The notes: generated from the letters alone by a model not told the origin. DNA of 64,000 bases from Pontibacter sp. HSC-36F09 (GCF_024171605.1 NZ_JALKAA010000007.1:92151-156150); one strand, 5' to 3'; counted from the stretch's first letter, positions 17,375 through 26,670 are shown. Translations and numbers: made by a program.

Positions 17375-17428
17375 TGAAAGAAGTGAAACTAGTCAGAGCT
17401 AAAAACCAACAATTCAACAACCATACGC

Positions 17429-18757
17429 ATGAGCGCTGCAACTGTATCTAATTCACCCTCCAAATGGCTTGTGCTGCCGCACTATGCCTTCGCGGCGGTG
17501 TCTTTTGTGGTGCTGTGCCTGCTGCTGGTCTTCTCAACCGATGCCTTTGGCGGGCATTATTTCCACCCTAAACTACTCACCCTCACACACGTAGCGGCGC
17601 TGGGTTGGGCGACCATGATCATCTTCGGCTCCGTTTATCAGCTGCTGCCGGTGGTGCTGGATGTGCGGCTTTACAGTGAGAAGCTAGGATCCTGGGCCTT
17701 TGCCTTGCTATCGACTGGTACGATACTGCTCACCATTTCCTTCTGGAATTTCTGGGTAGGCACCACTATGCATATAGCGGCCTGTTTGCTCTTTATATCC
17801 TTTTTACTCTTTGCTTATAACGTAGTGCAAACTGCCCGACAAGTGAAAAAATGGGGGATAGAGGCCGACTTTATGGTAACCTCCGTGGTCTGGCTCGTGG
17901 CGACTGGGCTGGTAGGCGTGCTGATGGTTTTCAACTTTCAATATCCTTTTCTGCCACAGGACCATGTGCATTATCTGCAACTGCACGCGCACATAGGTAT
18001 GGCGGGCTGGTTCCTGCTCCTGATCGTAGGCGTAGGCTCCAAACTGATCCCGATGTTCCTGCTGGCGCACCCCGAAGATACCCGTAGTCTGAACTGGAGT
18101 TATTACCTGATCAACGGTGGACTCGTGCTTTTTGCGGCAGACCATCTGTTTCTGCACACCGGTTTCTATGCACTCTATGCGCTTATGGTTGTAGCAGGTA
18201 TAGCCTGCTTCCTTTACTTCCTGTACCTGGCCAAATGCCTCGGCAAACGGCCCGACCTGGACTTAGGTATGAAACAGACATTTGTGGCCCTGACGCTGCT
18301 GATCCTGCCCATCGTGCTCGTATTTGTAGTGACGTTGCAATTCGGACTGCCGCAACGCCTGCTGTCGGCGCTATACCTGGTGTATGGACTTTCCATCTTC
18401 TTCGGCTTCGTGTCGGCGCTGATATTGGGGCAGACATTTAAAACGCTTCCCTTCATCGTCTGGATGCACAGTTACGAAGATTATGTGGGCCGTTTCAAAA
18501 CACCTATGCCGAAGGACATGTATAGCGTAACATTGCTGCGCTGGCAAAATATCGCCTACATTGTCGGGCTGGTGGGATTACTGGCTGGCGTGTTGTTGGC
18601 CGAGCAAACTGTTATTTTGGTGGGGGCAGTGGTCCTGAGTATTGCGGCGGTGCTGTATGCCGGCAACGTGTTTAAAGTGCTGCTGCACAAGGTGAAAGAT
18701 TTAAAACCATTTGGATATGAAAACGCAGGAACAGGAGCTCGTCAACGAAGCGTATGA
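17429..18757 (+). CDS. Oxidase-subunit-I-like (cbb3/NnrS-like) membrane protein
   Basis: A 442-residue protein with about twelve hydrophobic helices. Conserved His-containing helices include LTLTHVAALGWATMIIFGS (about residue 50), LQLHAHIGMAGWFLLL and ADHLFLHTGF, a pattern shared with haem-copper oxidase subunit I and NnrS-type proteins. It is similar in design to the protein at 7096-8409. Stand-alone copies occur in denitrifying Bacteroidota next to RIC and nos genes, so a role in NO response or N-oxide respiration is likely but unproven. The C-terminus overlaps the next gene by 41 bases, implying cotranscription. The upstream gap holds the repeat element at 17288. Confidence 0.65.
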   Translation: MSAATVSNSPSKWLVLPHYAFAAVSFVVLCLLLVFSTDAFGGHYFHPKLLTLTHVAALGWATMIIFGSVYQLLPVVLDVRLYSEKLGSWAFALLSTGTILLTISFWNFWVGTTMHIAACLLFISFLLFAYNVVQTARQVKKWGIEADFMVTSVVWLVATGLVGVLMVFNFQYPFLPQDHVHYLQLHAHIGMAGWFLLLIVGVGSKLIPMFLLAHPEDTRSLNWSYYLINGGLVLFAADHLFLHTGFYALYALMVVAGIACFLYFLYLAKCLGKRPDLDLGMKQTFVALTLLILPIVLVFVVTLQFGLPQRLLSALYLVYGLSIFFGFVSALILGQTFKTLPFIVWMHSYEDYVGRFKTPMPKDMYSVTLLRWQNIAYIVGLVGLLAGVLLAEQTVILVGAVVLSIAAVLYAGNVFKVLLHKVKDLKPFGYENAGTGARQRSV

Positions 18758-19037
18758 AGCGCTCAAGTATATCATCGACCCGGAGATCGGCATAAACATT
18801 GTCGACCTGGGGCTGGTATACAAAGTGACCCTGAAGGAAGAGGAGGAGAAGCTGCATGTAGAATTGACGCTCACTACGCCGGGCTGCCCCATGAGTGGTA
18901 CCATCACGACAGCGGCCAGGCAAATGCTGGACAAGCGCTTCCCGAACCTGGATATTGAAGTAGAACTGGTATGGCTTCCGCCGTGGACGCCGGATATGAT
19001 AAGTGAGGAAGGCATGCGACAATTAGGAAATACCTGA
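18717..19037 (+). CDS. DUF59/MIP18-family metal-sulfur cluster assembly protein (SufT-like)
   Basis: A 106-residue protein with the DUF59 fold: EALKYIIDPEIGINIVDLGLVY, then LTLTTPGCPMSGTI with the conserved Cys, and VWLPPWTPDMISEEG at the end. Family members (SufT, PaaD, MIP18) assist Fe-S cluster maturation. I chose ATG 18717; a TTG two codons earlier is possible. It overlaps the oxidase-I-like gene and precedes an Rrf2 regulator and nadA, whose product needs a [4Fe-4S] cluster, which fits a role in cluster repair under NO stress. Confidence 0.85.
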   Translation: MKTQEQELVNEAYEALKYIIDPEIGINIVDLGLVYKVTLKEEEEKLHVELTLTTPGCPMSGTITTAARQMLDKRFPNLDIEVELVWLPPWTPDMISEEGMRQLGNT

Positions 19038-19067
19038 TAGATTTGCGTTCCGTTTTAATATAAGGTT

Positions 19068-19541
19068 ATGCTTTCGAAAACAACAGAATATGCCCTGCGA
19101 TCCATCGTATACATTGCGATGGCTGATGAAGAAGGCAAGCGCGTGGGCATAAAAGAGATAGCCAACGAACTGGAACTGCCCACCCATTTTATAGGCAAGA
19201 TCCTGCAAGACATGGTGCGCAAAGGCGTCATCGCCTCCATCAAAGGCCCGCATGGCGGTTTCTTTCTGCACCGGCCCGCCAGCGAAATAAGTTTATTGGA
19301 AGTCATAAACATTATAGACGGACTCGAAGCCTTTAGAAAATGTGGCATGGGCATGAAACAGTGCTCCGACACACACCCTTGTCCCCTGCACGATGAAATC
19401 AAGGTATACCGCAACCACCTGTTGCAGGTGTTCCGCGAGAAAACGATACAGAGCTTGGTGGACGATGTGAAAACCGGCAAATATTTCATTAAAAACCAAC
19501 CCGAAGAAGTGCTGAACGGCCAAGCCCGCGGCATCGCTTAA
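19068..19541 (+). CDS. Rrf2-family transcriptional regulator (NsrR/IscR-like)
   Basis: A 157-residue winged-helix regulator. The N-terminal MLSKTTEYALRSIVYIA and the wing KGPHGGFFL are typical of Rrf2. Three Cys appear in the sensor loop, CGMGMKQC then DTHPCPLH (spacing C-x6-C-x5-C), able to hold an Fe-S cluster as in NsrR and IscR. It is embedded between NO/Fe-S stress genes and nadA, so an NO- or cluster-sensing repressor of this block is the natural reading. Its operator was not identified. NsrR versus IscR function cannot be decided from sequence alone. Confidence 0.85.
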   Translation: MLSKTTEYALRSIVYIAMADEEGKRVGIKEIANELELPTHFIGKILQDMVRKGVIASIKGPHGGFFLHRPASEISLLEVINIIDGLEAFRKCGMGMKQCSDTHPCPLHDEIKVYRNHLLQVFREKTIQSLVDDVKTGKYFIKNQPEEVLNGQARGIA

Positions 19542-19559
19542 ACAACCCTGAAACATACA

Positions 19560-20603
19560 ATGACAGCGACCCTGACACAGGGTGCCTTCTCTGAAAAATT
19601 CAGAGCCATGCACCCTTTTGCCCAAACCGAAGAGATTACCGCCCTGCAGGAGGTGGTAGAGGAGATCAGAGAACTGAAGCGCGAGAAGAACGCGGTGATC
19701 TTGTCGCACTTCTACATGTCGCCTGAGTTGCAGGTGCACCACAACGACGGAGGTATAGCCGACTTTGTGGGCGACTCGCTCGGGCTAAGTGTTGCCGCCA
19801 AGAGCGTGGAGGCCGACAATATCATTTTCTGTGGTGTGAAGTTCATGGCTGAAACCGCCAAGATACTGAACCCGGCCAAGCAGGTTTTGTTGCCAAGTTT
19901 TGAGGCAGGCTGTTCCCTGGCCGAAAGTATAACAGGTGCCGATGTGCGCAAACTCAAAGCGCAGTACCCGGGTGTGCCGGTGGTGGCCTACATCAACACC
20001 TACGCCGAAACCAAAGCCGAAGCCGACATCTGCTGCACCTCCCGCAACGCTATGGACATTGCCCGTTCTTTTGACTCCGACCGCCTGATTTTCCTGCCAG
20101 ACCTGTTCATGGGCCGCAACCTGCAGACCCGCATCAAAGCTGAGACAGGCAAGGAACTGATTCTGTGGGAAGGCAAGTGCGAGGTGCACGAGCAGTTCAC
20201 GCCGCAGCGTATCAACGGGCTCAAACTGATGTACCCCGAGGCGCAGGTACTCGTGCACTGGGAAGTGCCGGACGATACCGTAGCCGATGCCCTGACCGGT
20301 GCCGGTGGAGTAGTAGGCAGCACCTCTGACATTCTTCGTTTTGTGGGTGAAAGCAAGTCACGGCAGTTCATACTGGGTTCGGAGTGCGACCTGGGTGCGA
20401 CTTTGCGTGGTATGTATCCGGAGAAGGAATTCATCGTGCCTTGCATCAAGTGTCCGCACATGAAACAGATCACGATACAACGTACGCTGCAGGCCTTGCG
20501 GGCCATCGGCACCGAGGAGGAGCGCATGTATACCGTGGATTTAGACCTGGACATTCGCCAGCGGGCTTTGCTGCCTATCGAGCGCATGTTGAAATTTACC
20601 TAA
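19560..20603 (+). CDS. nadA: Quinolinate synthase A
   Basis: A 347-residue enzyme that condenses iminoaspartate with dihydroxyacetone phosphate to quinolinate in NAD synthesis. Conserved segments: VILSHFYMSPELQ, FCGVKFMAETAKIL, WEGKCEVHEQF and VPCIKCPHMKQITI. One Cys in each of the last three supplies the [4Fe-4S] cluster. It lies 18 bases after the Rrf2 gene and its stop is 6 bases before the nadB start, so it is cotranscribed with both. Confidence 0.95.
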   Translation: MTATLTQGAFSEKFRAMHPFAQTEEITALQEVVEEIRELKREKNAVILSHFYMSPELQVHHNDGGIADFVGDSLGLSVAAKSVEADNIIFCGVKFMAETAKILNPAKQVLLPSFEAGCSLAESITGADVRKLKAQYPGVPVVAYINTYAETKAEADICCTSRNAMDIARSFDSDRLIFLPDLFMGRNLQTRIKAETGKELILWEGKCEVHEQFTPQRINGLKLMYPEAQVLVHWEVPDDTVADALTGAGGVVGSTSDILRFVGESKSRQFILGSECDLGATLRGMYPEKEFIVPCIKCPHMKQITIQRTLQALRAIGTEEERMYTVDLDLDIRQRALLPIERMLKFT

Positions 20604-20609
20604 TTGAAA

Positions 20610-22220
20610 ATGAAGGCGCCGGATTTTGATTTCGTGGTGTTAGGCAGTGGCATTGCAGGGCTTACGTTTGCCTTGCAGGCCGCTGCCCATGGCCGCGTGC
20701 TGGTGCTCTGCAAAGCTAACTTCTCCGAAACCAACACTGCCTACGCGCAGGGAGGTATAGCCGCCGTCCTTGATCCAACCGACTCTTTCGAGCAGCACGT
20801 GCATGATACACTGGAGGCCGGTGCCGGACTCTGTGACGAGGTAGCTGTGCGTTACATGGTGCAAGAGGCGCCGGCTGCTATCCGCTGGCTGCAAGGTATA
20901 GCCGTAGGTTTCGACAAGGCAGCATCAGGCGATATGGCCCTTGGGCTGGAAGGTGGCCACAGCCATCACCGCGTTGTGCATGTAAAAGACCATACGGGCC
21001 GCAGCGTGCAGCAAGCGCTGGGAAAAGCGGTGCGGCGTCACCCCAACATCTTCGTGCAGGAACATCAGATGGGTATAGAACTACTCACCGATACCAGCAG
21101 TACAGGTACGTTTTGCTATGGCGTACAGGTGCTGGATCTGCACACACAGGAGGTGCGGTCTATACCTGCACAAGCGGTGGTGCTGGCCACTGGCGGCTCC
21201 GGTCAGGTATACCAATATACCACCAACCCAGGTATAGCCACCGGCGACGGACTGGCCATGGCTGCCCGTGCGGGAGCCGATATCCAGCACATGGAGTTCT
21301 TCCAGTTTCACCCGACTGCTTTATATCAACCCAACGGCGAAGTTTTCCTGATCAGCGAGGCGCTGCGGGGAGCGGGAGCGGAGCTGGTTTTGCCGGACGG
21401 CAGCCGCTTCATGCACCTGTATCATCCGCTGGGTTCTTTGGCCCCCCGCGACATTGTTGCCCGCGCCGTACTCACCGAAATGCAGCGCCACCAAAGTCCC
21501 TGCCTATACCTGGATGTGCGCCATTTACCTGCCGGCAAGGTTCGCGAAAACTTTCCTTCTATTTATCATAAGTGTACCACTATTGGCATTGATATCGAGA
21601 AGGAGCTTATACCTATTGTTTCGGCGGCGCATTACCAGTGCGGTGGCGTGAAAACAAATCTGAGTGGGCTGACGTCCATTGAGCGGCTTTATGCGATAGG
21701 AGAAGTGGCTTGCACGGGCGTGCATGGTGCAAACCGGTTGGCCAGTAACTCGCTGCTGGAAGGAGTGGTATTTGCCCAGCGTGCGGCAGATCAAATCGCG
21801 CGTTCAACTTCTGACCAGCTGGAGGCCATGCCTGACCTGGACTCAGGTATAGACAGTGTAGGTACGATGTGGCTAGGTATGCAGGCAGAGCTAACGCGTA
21901 AACGGGCAGAACTGCAGAAACTGCTCTGGGAGCAGGCCGGTATTGTACGCTCCGTAAAAGGGCTGTTGCACTGCCAGGCTCAGATCGAATCCTTGCAGCG
22001 GAAGGTGAAAGGTATAGCCGACCTGACAGGTATACAGCAGGAAGTTCAAGAACTGCAAAATCTGCTTACTGTTGCCGAACTCATAACCAAAGCCGCCCTG
22101 GCCAGGCGAGAAAGTATTGGAGGACATTTTATTACGGAAACACTTCCTGACAAGCGAAGTAGCCAGGATAACAAGGTTTTAGTGGATATTCCTGAAACAG
22201 GTATACGTGCTCTTTTTTGA
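20610..22220 (+). CDS. nadB: L-aspartate oxidase
   Basis: A 536-residue FAD enzyme that oxidises L-aspartate to iminoaspartate, the substrate of NadA. Visible are the FAD dinucleotide motif VVLGSGIAGL at the N-terminus, AQGGIAAVLDPTDS, GLEGGHSHHRVVH, the catalytic Arg of SLAPRDIVARAV, and GANRLASNSLLEGVVF. Length is normal. I chose ATG 20610 over a TTG two codons earlier. The gene is unusually dense in the AGGTATA word (about sixteen copies in 1.6 kb by hand count), often as in-frame Gly-Ile-Ala or Ala-Ile-Pro codons. Confidence 0.95.
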   Translation: MKAPDFDFVVLGSGIAGLTFALQAAAHGRVLVLCKANFSETNTAYAQGGIAAVLDPTDSFEQHVHDTLEAGAGLCDEVAVRYMVQEAPAAIRWLQGIAVGFDKAASGDMALGLEGGHSHHRVVHVKDHTGRSVQQALGKAVRRHPNIFVQEHQMGIELLTDTSSTGTFCYGVQVLDLHTQEVRSIPAQAVVLATGGSGQVYQYTTNPGIATGDGLAMAARAGADIQHMEFFQFHPTALYQPNGEVFLISEALRGAGAELVLPDGSRFMHLYHPLGSLAPRDIVARAVLTEMQRHQSPCLYLDVRHLPAGKVRENFPSIYHKCTTIGIDIEKELIPIVSAAHYQCGGVKTNLSGLTSIERLYAIGEVACTGVHGANRLASNSLLEGVVFAQRAADQIARSTSDQLEAMPDLDSGIDSVGTMWLGMQAELTRKRAELQKLLWEQAGIVRSVKGLLHCQAQIESLQRKVKGIADLTGIQQEVQELQNLLTVAELITKAALARRESIGGHFITETLPDKRSSQDNKVLVDIPETGIRALF

Positions 22221-22261
22221 GAATAGGGTCGTACTGCTTATATTTAGGAAAATAAACACAC

Positions 22262-23806
22262 TTGGAAGAGTACGAAAATTCATCTAATCAGCTTTTAGAC
22301 AATGCGTCTCGACTGAAAGCCATCATCGAAACGGCGATCGATGGCATCATCACCATCGACCGCAGAGGCATTGTAGAAACTGTTAACCCGGCAGCGGCGC
22401 ATATTTTTGGCTATCAGCCGGAGGAGATTATCGGTAATAACGTGAGCATGCTCATGCCGGAGCCCGACCATAGCCTGCACGATAAGTACCTCGACAACTA
22501 CCACCGCACGGGGGTAGGGCAGATCATCGGCAAGGGTCGCGAAGTGCTGGGCAAAAAGAAAAACGGCACCGTATTTCCGTTCCTGCTCAGCATCAGCGAG
22601 GTGAACCTGCACGACAAGCAGATCTTTACGGGCATCATCCACGACATCACTGATCTCAAAAAAACGGAGGTCGCGCTGCGCGAAAGCGAAAGCCGGATCA
22701 ACTCCATCATCCAGACCGCTGTGGATGGTATCATCACCATCGACATGCGCGGTGTCATCGAGATGATCAATCCCTCCGCCTGTAAGCTGTTCGGTTATGG
22801 CGAATCAGAGGTGATTGGCCGGAAGATTAACATGCTCATGCCAGAGCCTGATAAGAGCCTGCATGATAACTACATGCACCACTACCACGAGACCGGCGAG
22901 AAGCGCATCATCGGTATAGGTCGCGAGGTAACTGGCCTCAAAAAAGACGGTACCATTTTCCCGCTATTCCTGAGCATCAGCGAAGTGAAGCTGGCCGACC
23001 GCAAGGTATACACCGGATTCATACACGACATTACCCGCCAGAAAATAACCGAAGAGCGCCTGCGCCGCTATGCCGCCGAACTAGAAAGAAGCAACCGCGA
23101 GCTGCAGGATTTTGCCTACGTGTCATCGCACGACCTGCAGGAGCCCCTGCGCAAGATCCAGGCCTTCGGCGACCGCCTCAAGCTAAAAGAGTACGAGAAC
23201 CTGAGCGAGCAGGGCAAGGACTATGTGGACCGCATGCTCAACGCGGCCGTTCGGATGCAGAACCTGATCAACGACCTGCTCACCTTTTCCAGAGTTACTG
23301 CCAAATCCAAGCCGTTCGTAGATACAGACCTGAACCAGATTGTACGCGACGTGATATCGGACCTGGAAATTGCCATCGAAAACGCCCATGCCAAAGTGGA
23401 GGTGGGGGAACTACCTGTCATACAGGCGGAGCCTACTCAGTTGCGCCAGTTGTTGCAGAACCTGATCAGCAATGCCATCAAGTTCCGCAGAGACGATATT
23501 GCCCCTGTGGTAAGGGTATACGCCAAAGAAGTACAGCTGAAAGCCCACATGACCTCCACCCCGGGCGACGAGCTGGTGGAACTGCATGTGGAAGACAACG
23601 GGATCGGCTTCGAGGAGAAGTACCTGGACCGGATCTTCAACATCTTCCAGCGACTGGAAGGGCAGAAGTACGAAGGCTCCGGTATAGGGCTGGCCATTTG
23701 CCGTAAAATCGCGATCCGACATGGAGGCGATATTACAGCCAGAAGTAAACCGGGGGAGGGTACGCATTTTATTGTTACTTTAGCAAAAACTCACCTGCAG
23801 GAATAA
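22262..23806 (+). CDS. Histidine kinase with two FixL-like PAS domains
   Basis: A 514-residue cytoplasmic sensor kinase with no membrane segment. PAS1 (about residues 15-130) and PAS2 (about 140-258) are close repeats: each has MLMPEPD.SLHD.Y and IIG.GREV. In rhizobial FixL the haem is held by the His of RHDSY and oxygen is sensed by the Arg of IIGIGR; both positions are kept in both PAS domains here. The HisKA box follows (YVSSHDLQEPLRKIQAFG) and then an HATPase domain (DNGIGFEEKYLDRIFNIF, GSGIGLAICRKI). The start is a TTG at 22262. The response regulator follows 6 bases later. Haem binding and O2 or NO sensing are inferred from these residues. Confidence 0.8.
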   Translation: MEEYENSSNQLLDNASRLKAIIETAIDGIITIDRRGIVETVNPAAAHIFGYQPEEIIGNNVSMLMPEPDHSLHDKYLDNYHRTGVGQIIGKGREVLGKKKNGTVFPFLLSISEVNLHDKQIFTGIIHDITDLKKTEVALRESESRINSIIQTAVDGIITIDMRGVIEMINPSACKLFGYGESEVIGRKINMLMPEPDKSLHDNYMHHYHETGEKRIIGIGREVTGLKKDGTIFPLFLSISEVKLADRKVYTGFIHDITRQKITEERLRRYAAELERSNRELQDFAYVSSHDLQEPLRKIQAFGDRLKLKEYENLSEQGKDYVDRMLNAAVRMQNLINDLLTFSRVTAKSKPFVDTDLNQIVRDVISDLEIAIENAHAKVEVGELPVIQAEPTQLRQLLQNLISNAIKFRRDDIAPVVRVYAKEVQLKAHMTSTPGDELVELHVEDNGIGFEEKYLDRIFNIFQRLEGQKYEGSGIGLAICRKIAIRHGGDITARSKPGEGTHFIVTLAKTHLQE

Positions 23807-23812
23807 TTATCT

Positions 23813-24259
23813 ATGAAATCAAACAGATCTATTGTGATACTGATAGCCGACGACGACGCCGAAGACCGCATGCTCATAAAAGAAGCGCTGGACGAAAACC
23901 GACTGAGCAATGCGATACAGTTTGTAGAAAACGGCGAAGAGCTGATGGACTACCTGCACAACCGCGGCCGGTTCACCGATAAGGAGAAATACCAGACACC
24001 CGGCCTTATTCTGCTCGATCTGAACATGCCGAAAAAAGACGGTCGCGAGGCGCTGAAGGAAATAAAAGCCGACGAACACCTGCGCGTGCTGCCCGTGGTG
24101 GTACTCACGACCTCCAAGGCCGAAGAGGACATTCTGCGCACCTACGATCTGGGCGTGAGCTCTTTCATCACCAAGCCGGTCACTTTCAGCTCGCTCGTTG
24201 ACGTGATGCGCACCCTGAGCAAGTACTGGTTTGAAATTGTAGAACTGCCCAAACCGTAG
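23813..24259 (+). CDS. Stand-alone response regulator (REC only)
   Basis: A 148-residue single receiver domain. The acidic pocket is ILIADDDAEDR, the phosphorylation Asp is in LLDLNMPKKDG, and Thr and Lys switch residues are in VLTTSKAEED and ITKPV. It has the inserted loop (HNRGRFTDKEKYQTP) typical of Rcp1/CheY-like partners of PAS or phytochrome kinases. It is 6 bases after the FixL-like kinase and is likely its direct phosphate acceptor. With no output domain, it may pass phosphate on or work by protein contact. Confidence 0.9.
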   Translation: MKSNRSIVILIADDDAEDRMLIKEALDENRLSNAIQFVENGEELMDYLHNRGRFTDKEKYQTPGLILLDLNMPKKDGREALKEIKADEHLRVLPVVVLTTSKAEEDILRTYDLGVSSFITKPVTFSSLVDVMRTLSKYWFEIVELPKP

Positions 24260-24280
24260 GTTTGAGTGCTGAGTTATACC

Positions 24281-24325
24281 TATTTTGTCATTTCGACCAA
24301 CGGGAGAATTCTGGATAATTAAGTT
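24281..24325. repeat. Partial copy of the TGTCATTTCGA element
   Basis: TTTTGTCATTTCGACCAACG followed by GGAGAATTCTGGATAATTAA matches the left half of the element at 17288-17374; the right inverted end is missing. Confidence 0.5.
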
Positions 24326-24379
24326 CTTAACTCAATACTCTGCACCCGCGACAAAACCCCAAACTCCCAAACTCAATAT

Positions 24380-25612
24380 ATGCTTGACAGAATACGTGTT
24401 TTGCTGGTGGATGATGATGAGGATGATTTCATCATTGCGCGGGATATTATGGACGATATACCCGGGCGCAACTATGTGCTCGAGTGGGCGCCTTCCTTTA
24501 GCAAAGCAATTGACATTATCAGGGAGCAGAGGCATCATGTATACCTGGTCGATTTCAGGCTGGGGGCGCATGATGGGCTGGAATTGATTGAGCAGGCGGT
24601 AAACGAAGGTATAGCAGCACCGTTTATTCTGCTGACAGGCCAGAGCGACCGCGAAACCGACGAGAAAGCTATGCGGGTCGGAGCGCAGGATTACCTGGTG
24701 AAGGGTACTTTCAATCCTTACGATCTGGAGCGCTCGATCAGGTATAGCATTGAACACGCCAAGAGCCTGACCGAAATTCAGAAGCTGAACACCGAACTGG
24801 AGCAGCGTGTTGAGGAGCGTACACAGGAACTGGCAGCAGCAATACAAAACCTGGAGAAGGCAAACCGGACGCTAAAAAAGGCGCAGACTGAAATATACAA
24901 GGCACTGCAGAAGGAGAAGGAACTGCACGAACTCAAGTCGCGCTTCGTGACCATTGCCTCGCATGAGTTTCGCACGCCGCTCAGCACGGTTCTTTCCTCA
25001 GCATCGCTTATCACCAAGTATAAAACTGCCGAAGACGATGAAAAGCGCCTGAAACACGTGGGCCGGATCAAATCGGCGGTGCATAACCTGACCAATATCC
25101 TGAACGACTTCCTCTCGATCAGCAGGATGGAGGAGGGGAAGATCAACAACGTACCAAGTACCTTTGATCTGCAGGGTTTCTCGGCAGAAGTGGTCGACGA
25201 AATGCAGGGCTTCCTGAAAGAGGGGCAGCGCATTGACTACCGGCACGAAGGCACGCAGCAGACGGTATACCTGGACAAGCAGCTCATGCGCAACGTCATG
25301 ATCAACCTGCTCTCCAATGGCAGCAAATACTCAGGAGAGGATAGTACGATCTGGTTTACGACCTCTATACTAAGGGATGTCGTGATGCTGGAAGTGCGGG
25401 ACGAGGGGATCGGTATACCTGACGAAGACAAAACGCACTTGTTTACGCCTTTCTTCAGAGCGCAGAACGTTACCAACATACAGGGAACGGGTCTGGGGCT
25501 GAACATCGTTAAAAAATATGTAGAAATAATGGGTGGCGAGTTGTGCTATGAAAGCCAACTGGGCCACGGCACCACCTTCACCATCACTTTGCCATATACC
25601 GCACAGATATGA
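24380..25612 (+). CDS. Hybrid REC-coiled coil-histidine kinase
   Basis: A 410-residue protein that starts with a receiver domain (RVLLVDDDEDDF, phospho-Asp in YLVDFRLGAHDG, residues 1-120), followed by a long coiled coil (about 125-185, LEQRVEERTQELAAAI), a HisKA domain with FVTIASHEFRTPLSTV and an HATPase domain (NLLSNGSKYS, DEGIGIPDEDK, GTGLGLNIVKKY). REC at the N-terminus means its kinase is probably controlled by phosphorylation from another kinase, for instance the FixL-like one upstream. It overlaps the REC-Crp gene by 4 bases (ATGA), so the two are translated together and likely form a cognate pair. Confidence 0.88.
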   Translation: MLDRIRVLLVDDDEDDFIIARDIMDDIPGRNYVLEWAPSFSKAIDIIREQRHHVYLVDFRLGAHDGLELIEQAVNEGIAAPFILLTGQSDRETDEKAMRVGAQDYLVKGTFNPYDLERSIRYSIEHAKSLTEIQKLNTELEQRVEERTQELAAAIQNLEKANRTLKKAQTEIYKALQKEKELHELKSRFVTIASHEFRTPLSTVLSSASLITKYKTAEDDEKRLKHVGRIKSAVHNLTNILNDFLSISRMEEGKINNVPSTFDLQGFSAEVVDEMQGFLKEGQRIDYRHEGTQQTVYLDKQLMRNVMINLLSNGSKYSGEDSTIWFTTSILRDVVMLEVRDEGIGIPDEDKTHLFTPFFRAQNVTNIQGTGLGLNIVKKYVEIMGGELCYESQLGHGTTFTITLPYTAQI

Positions 25613-26670
25613 AAAAGATATTACTGATTGAAGATAATCAGGAGATACGGGAGAACACAGCTGAGATCCTGTCACTGGCCAACTACCAGGTAATTGAGGC
25701 ACCTAACGGCAGACTGGGCGTTGACCTGGCTAAAAAAGAACACCCGGACCTGATCATCTGCGATATCATGATGCCCCAGCTCGATGGCTACGGCGTGCTG
25801 CACATGCTCAGCAAATACCCCGAAACGGCGAGTATTCCCTTCGTATTTCTGACTGCCAAATCAGAAAAAGAAGACTTCCGCAAAGGCATGAACCTGGGCG
25901 CAGACGATTACCTGACAAAGCCCTTCGATGATGTGGAGTTGCTGGATGTGGTGGAGATGCGCCTGAAGAAAAATGAGATCATGAAGGCTGAGTTTCAGCG
26001 CAACGTGCAGGGCCTCGACAACTTTATACAGGAGGCAAAAGGGTATGAGGAGCTCAACAAACTGATCTCCGAAAACCGTCGTGTGACGGTGTTCCGCAAA
26101 AAACAGCATTTGTTCTCGGAAGGCAATTATCCTAGCAACTTGTATTTCCTGAATAAGGGCAAGATCAAGACCTACAAATCGAACGAAGAAGGCCGTGAGT
26201 ACATCACCTGCCTCTACAAAGACGGTGATTTTATCGGCTACCTCGATTTGCTGGAAGAGAAGGCCTACCGCGAGTCGGCGATGGCGCTGGAGGACTCCGA
26301 GGTATACATCATTCCGCGCGAGGACTTCTATACCTTGCTCTACCAGAACCGCGACGTAGCAGGCAAGTTCATCAAGATCCTGTCCGATAACCTGGCCGAC
26401 CGGGAAGAGCGCCTGCTGAAACTGGCCTACAACTCGGTGCGCAAGCGTGTAGCGGAAGCGTTGCTGTTCGTGGAAAGGCAGTACAAGGAGGACCCGAACT
26501 ACAAGTCAGAAGTATCGATCACGCGCGAGGATCTGGCCAGTATTGTGGGAGCCTCCAAAGAGACGGTTATCCGCACCCTGGCTGATTTTAAAGACGAGCA
26601 CCTGATCGACACCCGCGGCAGCAAGATCACGATTCTGAATGCGCAGAAACTGGAGCGGATGCGGAATTAG
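25609..26670 (+). CDS. Response regulator with Crp/Fnr output (REC-cNMP-HTH_Crp)
   Basis: A 353-residue fusion. Residues 1-125 are a receiver (ILLIEDNQEIREN, phospho-Asp in IICDIMMPQLDG, KPFDD). Residues about 160-260 form a cyclic-nucleotide-binding beta roll (LFSEGNYPSNLYFLNKGKIK). The C-terminal winged helix has ITREDLASIVGASKETVIRTL, the DNA-recognition helix of Crp/Fnr regulators. No N-terminal Fe-S Cys cluster is present, so control is presumably by phosphorylation rather than by oxygen directly. TGAC-N4-GTCA palindromes, of the kind Crp/Fnr proteins bind, lie before hemA just downstream and before the gene at 5903. Confidence 0.9.
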   Translation: MKKILLIEDNQEIRENTAEILSLANYQVIEAPNGRLGVDLAKKEHPDLIICDIMMPQLDGYGVLHMLSKYPETASIPFVFLTAKSEKEDFRKGMNLGADDYLTKPFDDVELLDVVEMRLKKNEIMKAEFQRNVQGLDNFIQEAKGYEELNKLISENRRVTVFRKKQHLFSEGNYPSNLYFLNKGKIKTYKSNEEGREYITCLYKDGDFIGYLDLLEEKAYRESAMALEDSEVYIIPREDFYTLLYQNRDVAGKFIKILSDNLADREERLLKLAYNSVRKRVAEALLFVERQYKEDPNYKSEVSITREDLASIVGASKETVIRTLADFKDEHLIDTRGSKITILNAQKLERMRN

